Positions 36,550 to 45,760 are shown, counted from the first letter of the stretch. The stretch: 64,000 nt of DNA from Sulfurovum sp. (GCA_027049035.1 JALTVI010000018.1:62001-126000), one strand, 5' to 3'. Notes: generated from the sequence alone by a model not told the origin. Made by a program: numbers and translations.

Positions 36550-36795
36550 ATGAAATTTAAATTGAGTCAACACGCTAAAGATGTGATGGTATCTAGAAAT
36601 ATTTCAGAAGATTGGATCAGGTCAACGATTGAAAATCCATCTGCTCAAGTCAAAATAGATGAAGAGGAAATACATTATTTCAGTACTATTCACGAACATG
36701 GTGATCGTTGCTTAAAAGTTGTAGTCAATCCTACCAATTATTTGATTGTAACTACATATTTCGATAGAAAAAAGAAGAAGGAAGGTTACAAATGA
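36550..36795 (+). CDS. DUF4258-type protein (probable toxin)
   Basis: The 81-residue protein starts MKFKLSQHAKDVMVSRNIS and has the central LKVVVNPTNYLIVTTYF segment typical of DUF4258, a RelE-like fold found with DUF2283 partners. The DUF2283 gene overlaps its end by four bases. Such pairs are proposed toxin-antitoxin modules. A TATAAT sequence lies about 14 bases upstream. Confidence 0.8.
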   Translation: MKFKLSQHAKDVMVSRNISEDWIRSTIENPSAQVKIDEEEIHYFSTIHEHGDRCLKVVVNPTNYLIVTTYFDRKKKKEGYK

Positions 36796-36989
36796 AAATC
36801 AAATATGATAACGAAACAGATGCGATATATGTCATTTTATCCGATGACAAGATCATAGAGAGCGAAGAAACAGCAAAAGATGTTATTGTTGACTATAATG
36901 AGAGAGATGAAGTTGTCGCTATAGAAATTTTAAATGTAAAATCAAACGAACACACCATCGAGCTCCCTTTCGTATTAAAAAGTGCATAA
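36792..36989 (+). CDS. DUF2283 protein (probable antitoxin partner)
   Basis: The 65-residue protein has the DUF2283 signature: MKIKYDNETDAIYVILSDDKI and DVIVDYNERDEVVAIEIL. It is translationally coupled to the DUF4258 gene. The pair sits at the edge of the polysaccharide cluster, where toxin-antitoxin genes recur. Its AT-rich sequence differs from the preceding genes. Confidence 0.82.
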   Translation: MKIKYDNETDAIYVILSDDKIIESEETAKDVIVDYNERDEVVAIEILNVKSNEHTIELPFVLKSA

Positions 36990-37047
36990 CACGTCATACC
37001 TTACTGCACACCTCTATAACGTTAGCACCCAAATACTATAATACCCC

Positions 37048-38499
37048 ATGCCAAATAAGCAATTTAAAATTCAAAATTCAAAATTAAAAACTAAAACGTC
37101 CCTCTCCCCCGAGTTACGTTTTCTCATCGCCTGCTGCCAAAGTGAACCGGATCTCAAAGAGATTGGCAAACAACTCCAACCAATCACCAATCACCAATCA
37201 CCAATCACTGCCGCTTCACGGCACGGCGTTCTTCCGTTGGTTTATAAAACCCTAAAACATCTTAGTGAAGATGGGAGAATGGGAGAATTGGAAAATGGGG
37301 AAGAGAGGGAACAGGACGATAGCACAACACCCAACAGCCAACACCTTTCAACTGACTCTTCTCGTAACACGCAACACGTAGCACGTAGCACTGAATCACA
37401 GAGTGATTCTCCTCACTCATCCACCCATTCACTCTCCGATCACGCAACACGTAACACTGCATCACAAAGTGACTTCCCCCGCTCTTCCCAATCACCAATT
37501 ACCAATCACCAATCACTCGAGTATTTGCTCACAGACTTAAAGTCTGCGTACTTGCAAATTGCTCGCAAAAATATGCTTATGTCCGCCGAACTCATTCGCA
37601 TCATGAAGCTGCTTGAAGAGAGCGGCATCGAAGCTCTCTCCTTCAAAGGCCCCGCCCTGGCGCAGATGGCCTATGGCGACATCACGCTGCGGCAGTTTGG
37701 TGATCTGGATGTTCTGGTGGATGAAAAAGATGCCTACCGGGCAGGAAAACTGATGTCCGAGAACGGACATACAGCTGTGCTTCCCCTGAAGATACTGAGC
37801 AACGCAACCTGCCTTCATACAGCAAAAGATTTCTCTCTCATGAGCAAAGGCGGTGTACACACAGAACTGCACTGGAGGCTTTTTGAAAAGAAGTACGCTA
37901 TCTCCATTATGTCCTGTGCCGCAGAGAAGAAGTGCCAGTCGGTTGCCATCAACGGAAAGACGCTCAAAACACTGCAAAATGAGCTTCTGCTGGTCTATCT
38001 CTGCCTGCACGGGGCAAAGCATGCCTTCGAGCGCATAGAGTGGATCTGCGATATCGACAGGCTTGTCCGCAGCACGGAAGTCCACTGGGACGAAGCCATT
38101 GCCATAGCGGAACAGTCCCATTCAAAACGCTCTTTCTATCTGGGGCTTTCCCTTGCGCAGTCACTTTTCCATACGTCTCTGCCCCAGAGTGTACAAAGCG
38201 ACCTCTCTTCGGAAACGATTCTGCAGCTTCAACGTATGACACTGGAACAGATGTCTGAAAAAAAAGAGGGAAGAAGCGATTTTGAGAAGAACAGAAAGAC
38301 GTTTTTCTACCAGTCCCAACTTTTCGATAAAAAGAGCGATATGCTGCACTTCTATCTTGCGACTTTTTTCAAGATCTCAACAACCGACTGTCAGACTTTC
38401 ACACTTCCTGAGAATCTGAAGTTTCTCTATGTCGTCCTGCGCCCGCTGCGGCTGGCCTGGAGCTATGGACAGAAGATTATTGCGAGTCATAATTCGTGA
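37048..38499 (+). CDS. Nucleotidyltransferase-family protein (NTP_transf_5) with repeat-coded insertions
   Basis: The 483-residue protein has the PF14907 motif KGPALAQMAYGD then LRQFGDLDVLVD (metal-binding Asp pair) and the usual helical C-terminus. The family is found in polysaccharide clusters; its reaction is unknown. Three parts are encoded by short DNA repeats: residues ~5-17 (AATTCAAA words), ~44-53 (four CCAATCA heptamers giving TNHQSPI) and ~91-157 (CGTAACA, GTAGCAC and CCAATCA words, Ser/Thr/His/Gln-rich). Catalytic motifs are untouched. Confidence 0.8.
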   Translation: MPNKQFKIQNSKLKTKTSLSPELRFLIACCQSEPDLKEIGKQLQPITNHQSPITAASRHGVLPLVYKTLKHLSEDGRMGELENGEEREQDDSTTPNSQHLSTDSSRNTQHVARSTESQSDSPHSSTHSLSDHATRNTASQSDFPRSSQSPITNHQSLEYLLTDLKSAYLQIARKNMLMSAELIRIMKLLEESGIEALSFKGPALAQMAYGDITLRQFGDLDVLVDEKDAYRAGKLMSENGHTAVLPLKILSNATCLHTAKDFSLMSKGGVHTELHWRLFEKKYAISIMSCAAEKKCQSVAINGKTLKTLQNELLLVYLCLHGAKHAFERIEWICDIDRLVRSTEVHWDEAIAIAEQSHSKRSFYLGLSLAQSLFHTSLPQSVQSDLSSETILQLQRMTLEQMSEKKEGRSDFEKNRKTFFYQSQLFDKKSDMLHFYLATFFKISTTDCQTFTLPENLKFLYVVLRPLRLAWSYGQKIIASHNS

Positions 38500-38669
38500 T
38501 TGGGAAGATGGGTGGATGGGTGGATGGGGGGGAATGGAAACGCGAATTCATTCGCGTCAAAAAGAAGCCCCGGTGTTTCGACAATGTCCTGGGCGGGAAT
38601 GAATTCCCGCTTCCTGAACCCTGAACCCTGAATCCCGAAGCCTGAGCACTTAACACATAGCACGTAGCA
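38500..38669. repeat. Heptamer and palindrome block after the nucleotidyltransferase gene
   Basis: Parts in order are GATGGGTG words, a GGAAACGCGAATTCATTCGCG hairpin resembling that at 17.85 kb, a CGGGAATGAATTCCCG palindrome, three CCTGAAC-type heptamers and GTAGCAC words. No gene is visible. Confidence 0.75.
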
Positions 38670-39425
38670 CTATTTTTTCGCTTTACGAAAAAACTGCGGC
38701 ACTTTCGAAGCATTCTTCATAAAGAGACTTCCCACATGTCCCACGCCGTTGTTTTTCATCGCACGCAGGTCTTCCCTGCTTTTCTGCACAAGGTTTTTCA
38801 GGCTTTTGTTGCTTGCGCCGCCCACGCGCATCTTGACCAGCACTTCAGGGATGTAGTGGGTGCTTATCTTCTCTCTTCCCAGAAAACGCAGAACAGTGTC
38901 GTAATCGGCTGCTATCTTGAAACCGGTATCGAATGCCCCGTACTTTTCATATACTTCCCGTTTCACGTAAAAAGTCGGATGCGGCGGCATCCATCCGCGT
39001 TTGAGTTTGCCCGGTGTAAAGGCACCGCTTTTCCAGAAGCGCACCACATTGCCGGTATCCTCTTTACTCACATAGGTCAGGTCACCGTAGATGCTGTCGA
39101 CATGCCTCTTTTTAAAGGCATCGGCTATTTTGGCAATGACATGTTCATCTTCAAACAGATCATCCGAATGCAAAAATCCCACAACATCACCTGTCGCCAG
39201 TGCCACCCCTTTGTTCAATCCGTCATAAATGCCTTTGTCGGGCTCGGAGACGAACGTGTCAATTCTGTCCGCATACCGCTGTATGACTTCTACCGTCCCG
39301 TCCGTCGAAGCGCCGTCGACGACGATGTACTCTATATTCTCATACGTTTGAGACAGGACAGATTCTATCGCTTCGGCAATGGTCTCTTTGTTATTGTATA
39401 CGGAGGTGATGATCGATATTTTCAT
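38670..39425 (-). CDS. Glycosyltransferase family 2
   Basis: The 251-residue protein has a GT-A fold start (MKISIITSVYNNKETIAEAI), VDGASTDGT and the LHSDD metal-binding segment. It is close in style to WcaE-like enzymes that add a sugar to a lipid-linked glycan. It is the last cluster gene on the minus strand before the nucleotidyltransferase gene. CCAATCAC words lie between it and the neighbouring acetyltransferase gene. Confidence 0.88.
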   Translation of the reverse strand: MKISIITSVYNNKETIAEAIESVLSQTYENIEYIVVDGASTDGTVEVIQRYADRIDTFVSEPDKGIYDGLNKGVALATGDVVGFLHSDDLFEDEHVIAKIADAFKKRHVDSIYGDLTYVSKEDTGNVVRFWKSGAFTPGKLKRGWMPPHPTFYVKREVYEKYGAFDTGFKIAADYDTVLRFLGREKISTHYIPEVLVKMRVGGASNKSLKNLVQKSREDLRAMKNNGVGHVGSLFMKNASKVPQFFRKAKK

Positions 39426-39465
39426 TTGCTGTATTTTTTCCTAATCACGAATTACCAATCACCAA

Positions 39466-40017
39466 TCACGACTCAAAAGATCGTTCTCTTTTGAGTGTTG
39501 CCGGATTCCCCTGATAGATGCCGTAGGCATCAAGATCTTGCGTAGCGACAGAGCCGACGGCAAGCACAGAATGGCTGTGACAGGTCACACCCGGACAGAC
39601 AGTAGCTTTCGCCCCTATCCATACACCATCTTCCAGTACAATTTTCCCAAGCACAAGATCAAAAGATTCTTTTTTGTAATCATGGCTGCCGGTAAGCAGG
39701 TAAGCTCCCTGGGAGAGGACAACATTGCTGCCAAGAGTCACTTCTGCCAGGTTGTCTATCCAAACCCCTTCGCCTAGCCAGCAGTCATCTCCGATCTCAA
39801 GGAACCAGGGGTATTTGATATTCACGTTTGGCTTTATCACTACCCCACGACCTGCCTTCGCACCAAAAAGTATCAACAGCTTTGTTTTGAAAGAAGAGGG
39901 AAACGGCAGCATGGTTTTAAAGAAAAACATATTGGTAAAGTACCAAAGTGTTTTTTTCATGGTACTTCCAGGTTTATACCAATTATTGTTATAGTAATTG
40001 AGCTTGACTTCCTTCAT
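39466..40017 (-). CDS. WcaF-like O-acetyltransferase
   Basis: The 183-residue protein has a left-handed beta-helix built of hexapeptides (VVIKPNVNIKYPWFLEIGDD, CWLGEGVWIDNLAEVTLGSN, VWIGAKATVCPGVT) and matches the colanic-acid WcaF type. It probably acetylates a glycan or sugar precursor with acetyl-CoA. The last codon and stop (TCG TGA) run into a GATTGGTGATTGGT array. Confidence 0.85.
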   Translation of the reverse strand: MKEVKLNYYNNNWYKPGSTMKKTLWYFTNMFFFKTMLPFPSSFKTKLLILFGAKAGRGVVIKPNVNIKYPWFLEIGDDCWLGEGVWIDNLAEVTLGSNVVLSQGAYLLTGSHDYKKESFDLVLGKIVLEDGVWIGAKATVCPGVTCHSHSVLAVGSVATQDLDAYGIYQGNPATLKRERSFES

Positions 40018-40020
40018 GAC

Positions 40021-40176
40021 TTATTTGTTTTTCTGTCTTTTTGGAAGTGTCGTATGAAGCCAGTCAATGTGTTCCTGCAAATCTTCGCGAATGGGATGGT
40101 TCATTGCATCGAGGACAAAATTGATACCCTCTCGTCTCAAATAAAAATCGCCATCGACTAATATTGCTGTTTTCAT
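40021..40176 (-). pseudogene. Truncated NYN/LabA-type nuclease gene
   Basis: The 51 residues begin MKTAILVDGDFYLRR, the usual start of NYN-domain (PIN-like) ribonucleases with the first catalytic Asp. The remaining ~150 residues of such proteins are missing and the frame ends KRQKNK*. GGAG lies seven bases upstream of the ATG. Its leader is the structured RNA described next. It may be a remnant, or a retained small peptide. Confidence 0.6.
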
Positions 40177-40186
40177 AAAAAACTCC

Positions 40187-40252
40187 AAAAAAAAAGCCCA
40201 TGGGCTCGGCTTCACCTGCATTTCCTAGTGAGCGTACTGCCATGGGCGTTAT
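40187..40252 (-). ncRNA. Candidate structured small RNA with intrinsic terminator
   Basis: On the minus strand a consensus promoter leads into about 66 nt. The RNA begins near ACGCCCATGGCAG and ends GAGCCCATGGGC followed by nine U. GCCCATGG (40247-40240) pairs with CCATGGGC (40203-40196) around a 36-nt internal region; GCTCAC and GTGA-GC inside can pair further. It could be a free small RNA or an attenuator for the NYN gene. Confidence 0.6.
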
Positions 40253-40258
40253 AAAATT

Positions 40259-40287
40259 ATTATAATAGTTTTTTTGTAAAATGTCAA
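40259..40287 (-). promoter_or_regulatory. Perfect sigma-70 promoter
   Basis: On the minus strand TTGACA (40287-40282), 17 bases and TATAAT (40264-40259) are present. Both hexamers and the spacing are ideal. Transcription would start near 40252. Confidence 0.85.
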
Positions 40288-40309
40288 ATTTTATTACACA
40301 GATTCAACA

Positions 40310-40409
40310 TTGACCAACGGGAATTCCCTTGGGTGCAACATTCAACATTTAACATTAAGCATTAAAACTCTTGCTCTTCAATTCAACATTAAGCATTCAA
40401 AATTTAACA
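40310..40409. repeat. AT-rich heptamer-type array beside a glycosyltransferase gene
   Basis: Words such as TTCAACA, TTAACAT, TAAGCAT and TTCAAAA recur in a 7-base rhythm up to the glycosyltransferase stop codon. No gene is seen in 40253-40409 besides the promoter and RNA described. Confidence 0.7.
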
Positions 40410-41351
40410 TTAAAACTCTATCCCATATTCATTTCTCAATATCTCTTCGATCGCTTTTTTCTTCTGCTCCTTCGTAACACTTAACCCGTAACCCGTAGCA
40501 CGATCTACCTTGTAGTAGATCTCATTGATCTTCGCATCGACAAGGAACCTGTACCATCCCCCTTGAAGGAAATGCCAGACAAGGCCGGGTTTGCCGTCGA
40601 GGAAGCCGAGTTTGAAGAAGTAGCGCCAGGTGAAGTAGAGAACGGGGCGGAGAAATAGCGGCAGAGACGCATAGCGTATCTTCAGCCAGCGTTTCCGCTG
40701 TTCCTGTGTTCCCCAGAGGTTTGGTTCTACTTCGTCGTACTTTTTAAAACCGTAAATGATGTTGAGTATGTCCACCGCTTCGCGCGTGGCATAGTTGTTG
40801 TGCTTCTGCGTCCACCATGTGAGGTTGTTCTTGTTGTCATCGACGATGTCGTTTTCAAACTGCACGGTTGTTCCGGAACTGAGCTTTATGTGTTCATCCA
40901 TCCAGCGTTGTTCCATCTGTCCTTTGTCGTACTTCCATATGCGTAAAAGCCAAGTCGGGTAATACCCACCATGTTTTATCCATCTATCCATAAAGTGAAC
41001 ACGACGTTTTATGTAAACTCCCGATACATCATCACCAAGCGTTTCCATCTTGGTATTAATCTCCTCGGCCAGTTCAGGAAGTACGTACTCGTCAGCATCC
41101 ATTTTCATAACCCATTCTGTCTCAATGGAGCAGTTGTCCAATCCCCATTGAAACTGTATAGCATGATTACCCGGCCATTTATTTTGATAGACCTTCGCAC
41201 CTAAAGACTCTGCTATCTCTGCTGTTTTGTCTGTTGAATAACTATCGACAATGAAGATCTCTTTTGTAAAAGTGAGTAAAGACTTTATACATCTTTCGAT
41301 GTGTAGTTCTTCGTTGTAAGTTAGTATGAGGACTGATATGTTTTTTTTCAT
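40410..41351 (-). CDS. Glycosyltransferase family 2 with repeat-coded insertion
   Basis: The 313-residue protein has VLILTYNEELHIERCI, VDSYSTDKT and MDADEYV motifs of GT2 enzymes, and a C-terminal region rich in aromatic and basic residues. Residues ~280-290 (RATGYGLSVT) are encoded by GTAACCCGTAGCAC-type words. The stop (TTT TAA) merges with the downstream array. It overlaps the upstream GT4 gene by one base. Confidence 0.87.
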   Translation of the reverse strand: MKKNISVLILTYNEELHIERCIKSLLTFTKEIFIVDSYSTDKTAEIAESLGAKVYQNKWPGNHAIQFQWGLDNCSIETEWVMKMDADEYVLPELAEEINTKMETLGDDVSGVYIKRRVHFMDRWIKHGGYYPTWLLRIWKYDKGQMEQRWMDEHIKLSSGTTVQFENDIVDDNKNNLTWWTQKHNNYATREAVDILNIIYGFKKYDEVEPNLWGTQEQRKRWLKIRYASLPLFLRPVLYFTWRYFFKLGFLDGKPGLVWHFLQGGWYRFLVDAKINEIYYKVDRATGYGLSVTKEQKKKAIEEILRNEYGIEF

Positions 41352-42514
41352 TATTCTTTAACCATCCCTTCAAAAATTTCTTTAAACTGCAAAGCTATAT
41401 TTTTCCAGTCATATTTTTTAGCCAATGCTTTAGCATTCACCCGCATCTCTTCACGATCTTCTTTGAGCATCTCCAAGATGGATTCTGCTGTCTTTTGAAC
41501 ACTGTTTTCAACCCATTTACCACATTTTGCACGCTCAACCTCTTGCCATGGCGTATTTGTGCTGGCGACTATAGGTGTACCTGCTGCTAGACTTTCGGCA
41601 TAGACAATCCCGAAGTTTTCAGTATGTGACGGTAGTACAAACAGATCGGCATTTGCCAGAAAGTCTCTTTTCTCCTTGCCGTAAAGGGCACCTGTAAAAA
41701 CGACACGGCTTTCAATCTCAAGTTCCCGTACCCATCTTTCCAAATTCTCTTTCTCCCCGTCATCTTCTCCAGCCAGAAAAAGCATGGCATCAGGATACTC
41801 CTGCAGGACCTTGCAAAAAGCGTTCAGCAAGATGTCGAAGCCTTTTACCTTGTGAAGCCGCCCCATGGAGACTATGATTTTTTGAGGAACTGAATCGGAT
41901 GTGCCAAATACTTCCATGAAAGTAGCGGGTGTCAGTTTGTTCGGATTGTCAAACTCTTTGCAGTTGACACCGTCAGGAACAAGCACAACATCGGATGTTT
42001 CAAACACCGTTTTTATATCGGTCATCTCCTGTGCAGATGTTGCATGCCACAGTACCTTTGATGCAAATGGAGCAATCAAGAAGCGCAGCCAGTTTTTTTT
42101 AAATCTCTGTTTTTCGTTCAGGCACCATTTGCACAGGCTGCCGCGCGGGGACAACAAAACCTTTTTCCCAAATAGCCTGGCATAGACAAGGGCCATAGGT
42201 GTCGGTATGGAAAATACAGATTGAACATGCACGACATCAGCCTCTTTGATATCTTTCCAGAGCCCCAATAGCATAGAAAGAGAGAAGCGGTTGATGATGG
42301 TTTCATCATAGTATTTTATGTGCAAACCATTTTGATGGGTTAGAAACGTACCGCTTTCTACATCGAGCTTTGTACTTCCGTTGGCATTCGTACTTGAGAC
42401 ATAGACATCGATTCCTTCACGGCTCAATGCTTCAGTCGCATGCAGTGTCGCAAAAATGGGTCCGCCGTACACCACCGCCGGATAAAAGGAGGGAACGACC
42501 AAACTAATGCGCAT
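41351..42514 (-). CDS. Glycosyltransferase family 4
   Basis: The 387-residue GT-B enzyme has an N-terminal glycine-rich loop (VYGGPIFATLH) and C-terminal donor-binding features (GRLHKVKGFDIL, SHTENFGIVYAESLAAGTPIVAS). It would add a sugar from a nucleotide donor to the growing glycan. It overlaps its neighbours, consistent with one operon. Confidence 0.9.
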   Translation of the reverse strand: MRISLVVPSFYPAVVYGGPIFATLHATEALSREGIDVYVSSTNANGSTKLDVESGTFLTHQNGLHIKYYDETIINRFSLSMLLGLWKDIKEADVVHVQSVFSIPTPMALVYARLFGKKVLLSPRGSLCKWCLNEKQRFKKNWLRFLIAPFASKVLWHATSAQEMTDIKTVFETSDVVLVPDGVNCKEFDNPNKLTPATFMEVFGTSDSVPQKIIVSMGRLHKVKGFDILLNAFCKVLQEYPDAMLFLAGEDDGEKENLERWVRELEIESRVVFTGALYGKEKRDFLANADLFVLPSHTENFGIVYAESLAAGTPIVASTNTPWQEVERAKCGKWVENSVQKTAESILEMLKEDREEMRVNAKALAKKYDWKNIALQFKEIFEGMVKE

Positions 42515-43244
42515 AGGTATTCCTGAAGTGCTGTTTCAGGTATCGTTTATAAAACAGTTCCCCGGCACCATACAGGTGATACCTGAACTCTTCCGGTGTC
42601 GCATGTTGTACAAAGTTGCGCCTCAATACCCCCTCTGCAAAGGGTTTGCTGTAGCTGCCCGGCAAACAGGAGTATTGTGTGGTGTAGCCATGCTCTCTGC
42701 ACAGCTGTATGATGCGTCTGTTGAACCTCCCCCTGGGGTAGCATATCTCATCAATGTTTGCGTCGAATTTCCTTTCAAGAAACGCTTTGGCGTTTTTTAG
42801 CTCCAGATGAACCTCATCTTCATCCAGCTCATCCAGGTTTCTGTGGCTCATAGTATGGGAGCCTATGCGCAGCAGGCCTGTTGCCAGCATCTCTGACACC
42901 TCTTTTTCATTCACATAGTTCGGTCCGCCCATATAGTCGGGAATAAGAAAGAGTGTGACAGGAATTTTGTTGTCTATAAAAAAGTCAAAGTTCTCGTAAA
43001 GACCTCTAAACCCGTCATCAAAGGTGATCTCTATCTCCTTTTTGGGATTCTGTATCTTGTCGACGACGGTATACCCCTCCTCCCATATGATCTCAAGATG
43101 TTTTCTGAAAAGGTCTATGGAGGTGGACATGTCGGTATAGCTCTGTTTCGAATGTACATCGTGATAATAGATAACCTTGCTATCTCTGTTTTTGTAAATG
43201 TATGACGAGAGTCTGAGCAGAAGCAGTTTAACCCTGTGTTTCAT
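42504..43244 (-). CDS. Polysaccharide deacetylase-family protein
   Basis: The 246-residue NodB-type protein has ITFDDGF (metal-binding Asp pair), GSHTMSHRNLDEL (His ligands) and the CYPRGRFN segment. It would remove N-acetyl groups from a glycan; secretion is unclear because the start has only a weak hydrophobic part. It sits between two GT4 genes. Confidence 0.88.
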   Translation of the reverse strand: MKHRVKLLLLRLSSYIYKNRDSKVIYYHDVHSKQSYTDMSTSIDLFRKHLEIIWEEGYTVVDKIQNPKKEIEITFDDGFRGLYENFDFFIDNKIPVTLFLIPDYMGGPNYVNEKEVSEMLATGLLRIGSHTMSHRNLDELDEDEVHLELKNAKAFLERKFDANIDEICYPRGRFNRRIIQLCREHGYTTQYSCLPGSYSKPFAEGVLRRNFVQHATPEEFRYHLYGAGELFYKRYLKQHFRNTYAH

Positions 43245-44391
43245 GATCGATATCCTTGTGTGTCCATTTGTCTACGGCAGAGAGAAAGCGCACGACATTC
43301 TTCTCCGGTGTAAACCCGTTTCTGTACAGTGTTTCCGATCTTTCTCCATGTCGAACAATATCTTCGGGATGGTCAACGTAGTGCTGCATGGCTTTTGTCA
43401 GTGCGGCAACGCTTCCTGCTTTGATGCGAAAACCGTTTTTATTGTGTTCAATAAGGTGAAAAGCGGCGCCACACTGGTCTGTTGCAATGATGGCACGCCC
43501 CAAAGCTGCAGCTTCGTTCAGTACGGCTCCCCATCCGTCATATAATGATGGTAGAATAAAAATATCGGCTGAGCCTATATATTGCGATATTTCATTTATT
43601 GACTTTACTCCTGTAAATATTGTTTGCTTATGAATTCCAAGATTTTTAGACATATCTGTATATTTTCCATTAGAAATATCATTTCCAACTAACACTAAAA
43701 GCCAGTTTTGACTATGGGTTAGTTTTGCAAAAGCACTTAATAGTTGTTGTATCCCTTTTCCGTCATATAAAGAACCTGCATACATAAAAATCTTCTTTCC
43801 TTTATATTTTCTGAGGCCTTCAGGTAGGGTTTTGGGTTTTTTCATATGGCCGATAGTATAAAAAAGATGTTCTATTTTCGTTTTCTTAACTCCCCATTTC
43901 ATGAAATCTTTTTTAGCCAAATCTCCTTGTGCAAAAGCACCCAAGGCAAATGTGTTAATTTGCTGTGCATAATCTCGTTTAGCTATTTTTGAGACAAGTG
44001 GTTGCAGCATGGTGAACAGCCGGACATTGTAGTGAAGCTTTTTGGCCAAACCAATACCGCTTCTTTCGCTCCAGTGGGCCCACTGGACATTCTTTTCTAT
44101 CAGATGGTCCAACAGCTTCTGTGTAAAGGCATAGGAGATGCCGGGAATAATATGGAGCCTCTCTTCCCAGTCCTCCATAGAGCGCAGCGCTTGTGTGATA
44201 TCTTGGGGAACATACTGTTCATTGTCAGGCAGGACACTGTTGTCACTCCAGCCAAGTTTTTTCCGTTCGTCATGGAACGCCTCAAAGTAGCGTACCTGAA
44301 GATCGACCCGGGGATGCTCGCTTAAGGCTTTAAAAAAGAAACTTTGGTGAGGGGAAACAATGTTCTCCCAAATACATACTTTATGCACCAT
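43228..44391 (-). CDS. Glycosyltransferase family 4
   Basis: The 387-residue protein has a divergent N-terminus (MVHKVCIWENIVSPHQSFFF) and a typical GT4 C-domain (FMYAGSLYDGKGIQQLLSAF, LPSLYDGWGAVLNEAAALGRAIIAT). The HxxF/SPHQ start is common to sugar-adding enzymes of O-antigen clusters. It overlaps the upstream polymerase gene by 11 bases. Confidence 0.87.
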   Translation of the reverse strand: MVHKVCIWENIVSPHQSFFFKALSEHPRVDLQVRYFEAFHDERKKLGWSDNSVLPDNEQYVPQDITQALRSMEDWEERLHIIPGISYAFTQKLLDHLIEKNVQWAHWSERSGIGLAKKLHYNVRLFTMLQPLVSKIAKRDYAQQINTFALGAFAQGDLAKKDFMKWGVKKTKIEHLFYTIGHMKKPKTLPEGLRKYKGKKIFMYAGSLYDGKGIQQLLSAFAKLTHSQNWLLVLVGNDISNGKYTDMSKNLGIHKQTIFTGVKSINEISQYIGSADIFILPSLYDGWGAVLNEAAALGRAIIATDQCGAAFHLIEHNKNGFRIKAGSVAALTKAMQHYVDHPEDIVRHGERSETLYRNGFTPEKNVVRFLSAVDKWTHKDIDHETQG

Positions 44392-45757
44392 GCATACCTC
44401 CTGCCTTTTGTTTCTGTTGCAATGCCATCAAATAGAGGGCAGCGATGAAGAGCATTTGAAAGTTTCCGGGACCGGAGGGAGAAAAGAGTGAAGCCTCTCC
44501 ATTAAAATTGATCATCATTGCAAAAAATGGAGTCCAAACAAACGGCAATCCGGACCGGTAGAGCATCCAAAAAAGCGAAAACAGAAGATAGAGGAAGAAT
44601 ATTCCCGCAACTATGCCGTTTTCCTCAAAAACACTTGTATAGAGGTTCCCTTTCTCCAAAGGTCTGCTGTACATAATGTCGGTTTCAGGGATATATTTTA
44701 TCAAACGTTCAAGATTCAGGCGGACCAGAGGGTCCTGATAGTAAGTTTGTACATTAAAGCCAACACCAGTAAGTGGATGTTCTTTGATATTGTTTTTTGC
44801 AACCTCAACAAGATATAGACGTCCGGCTACAGAGTCCTCATAGGTGGTTACTCCACCTGTATTTTCGTACTTCATGAAAAATGAGTCTATTCTTTGTTGA
44901 ACTTTTTCTGGATTCGCCGCAACGAAAAGGATGAGACCGGCCAACAGAAAGAGCATGGAGATGAGTGACTTCTTCTTCACTTTTGTACTTTTTTGCAGAA
45001 TGAAGTAGAGTATAAGCGTCATGACAACGGCACCTACGGCACCTCTAGATGCACTGAGTATCAACTCTATCGATCCGATCCCTAGTACTGTCATATGAAA
45101 TAAAGAGTTTTGGATTTTATGACTTAATATGGCTGTGAGATATAGCATAAAAAGTGGCAAGAGAATCAAGGCAAAATCCTGGGAGTGGTTGATGGCCCCT
45201 TTAAAGAACCCGACACACATATAGCCCGCTCCGGTAAAGATCAGTGGTAATGAGACAAACACCAGCAGCGCAGTAACCCTGAGCATAAACTGTATCAGGT
45301 CAAATTTGCCCAAACGCCGGATGCTCTGAAAGACAACAAACGTAAATATCCACACAATTGCTATGCGGATGAGTGAAAATGTGGGGTAGAGACTCCCTGC
45401 CATACTTGCAAGCGCAAAAAGCAAAAAGAGTAGATAAAATTTTTTTTCAAGAGAAAAAAGACGCATCTTTGATGACGTCAGTGTCTCTATCAGAAATATT
45501 ACAAACAGGATTATGACAAATAGAAGAAAAAGGTTGGTAGAGGGCGGGTGAAATATAGGGTTGAGATGTTTCAGGAGTGCAAAATAGACGAGGCTTTTAA
45601 AATACCACTCCCCTTTCTTGGTAAAAGCCATAAACATCAGGTGCAATGCCGCGAGAGTTCCTATGCCGGGTACTGCAGCCATGGCGGCAAGATAGGCAAA
45701 GATAACCACCGTTTCCCTGTTTCCAAAAAAGCGGGCAAAGGTTTTGTGTATGTTCAT
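44381..45757 (-). CDS. O-antigen polymerase/ligase-family membrane protein
   Basis: The 458-residue protein has about 11 membrane segments and a large hydrophilic loop (about residues 290-370) containing HPLTGVGFNVQTYY, the G-x-G-x-x-x motif of the O-antigen ligase/Wzy family (PF04932). It would polymerise or transfer lipid-linked repeat units at the periplasmic face. It cannot be assigned to Wzy or WaaL by sequence alone. Confidence 0.83.
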   Translation of the reverse strand: MNIHKTFARFFGNRETVVIFAYLAAMAAVPGIGTLAALHLMFMAFTKKGEWYFKSLVYFALLKHLNPIFHPPSTNLFLLFVIILFVIFLIETLTSSKMRLFSLEKKFYLLFLLFALASMAGSLYPTFSLIRIAIVWIFTFVVFQSIRRLGKFDLIQFMLRVTALLVFVSLPLIFTGAGYMCVGFFKGAINHSQDFALILLPLFMLYLTAILSHKIQNSLFHMTVLGIGSIELILSASRGAVGAVVMTLILYFILQKSTKVKKKSLISMLFLLAGLILFVAANPEKVQQRIDSFFMKYENTGGVTTYEDSVAGRLYLVEVAKNNIKEHPLTGVGFNVQTYYQDPLVRLNLERLIKYIPETDIMYSRPLEKGNLYTSVFEENGIVAGIFFLYLLFSLFWMLYRSGLPFVWTPFFAMMINFNGEASLFSPSGPGNFQMLFIAALYLMALQQKQKAGGMHGA

Positions 45758-45760
45758 GGG

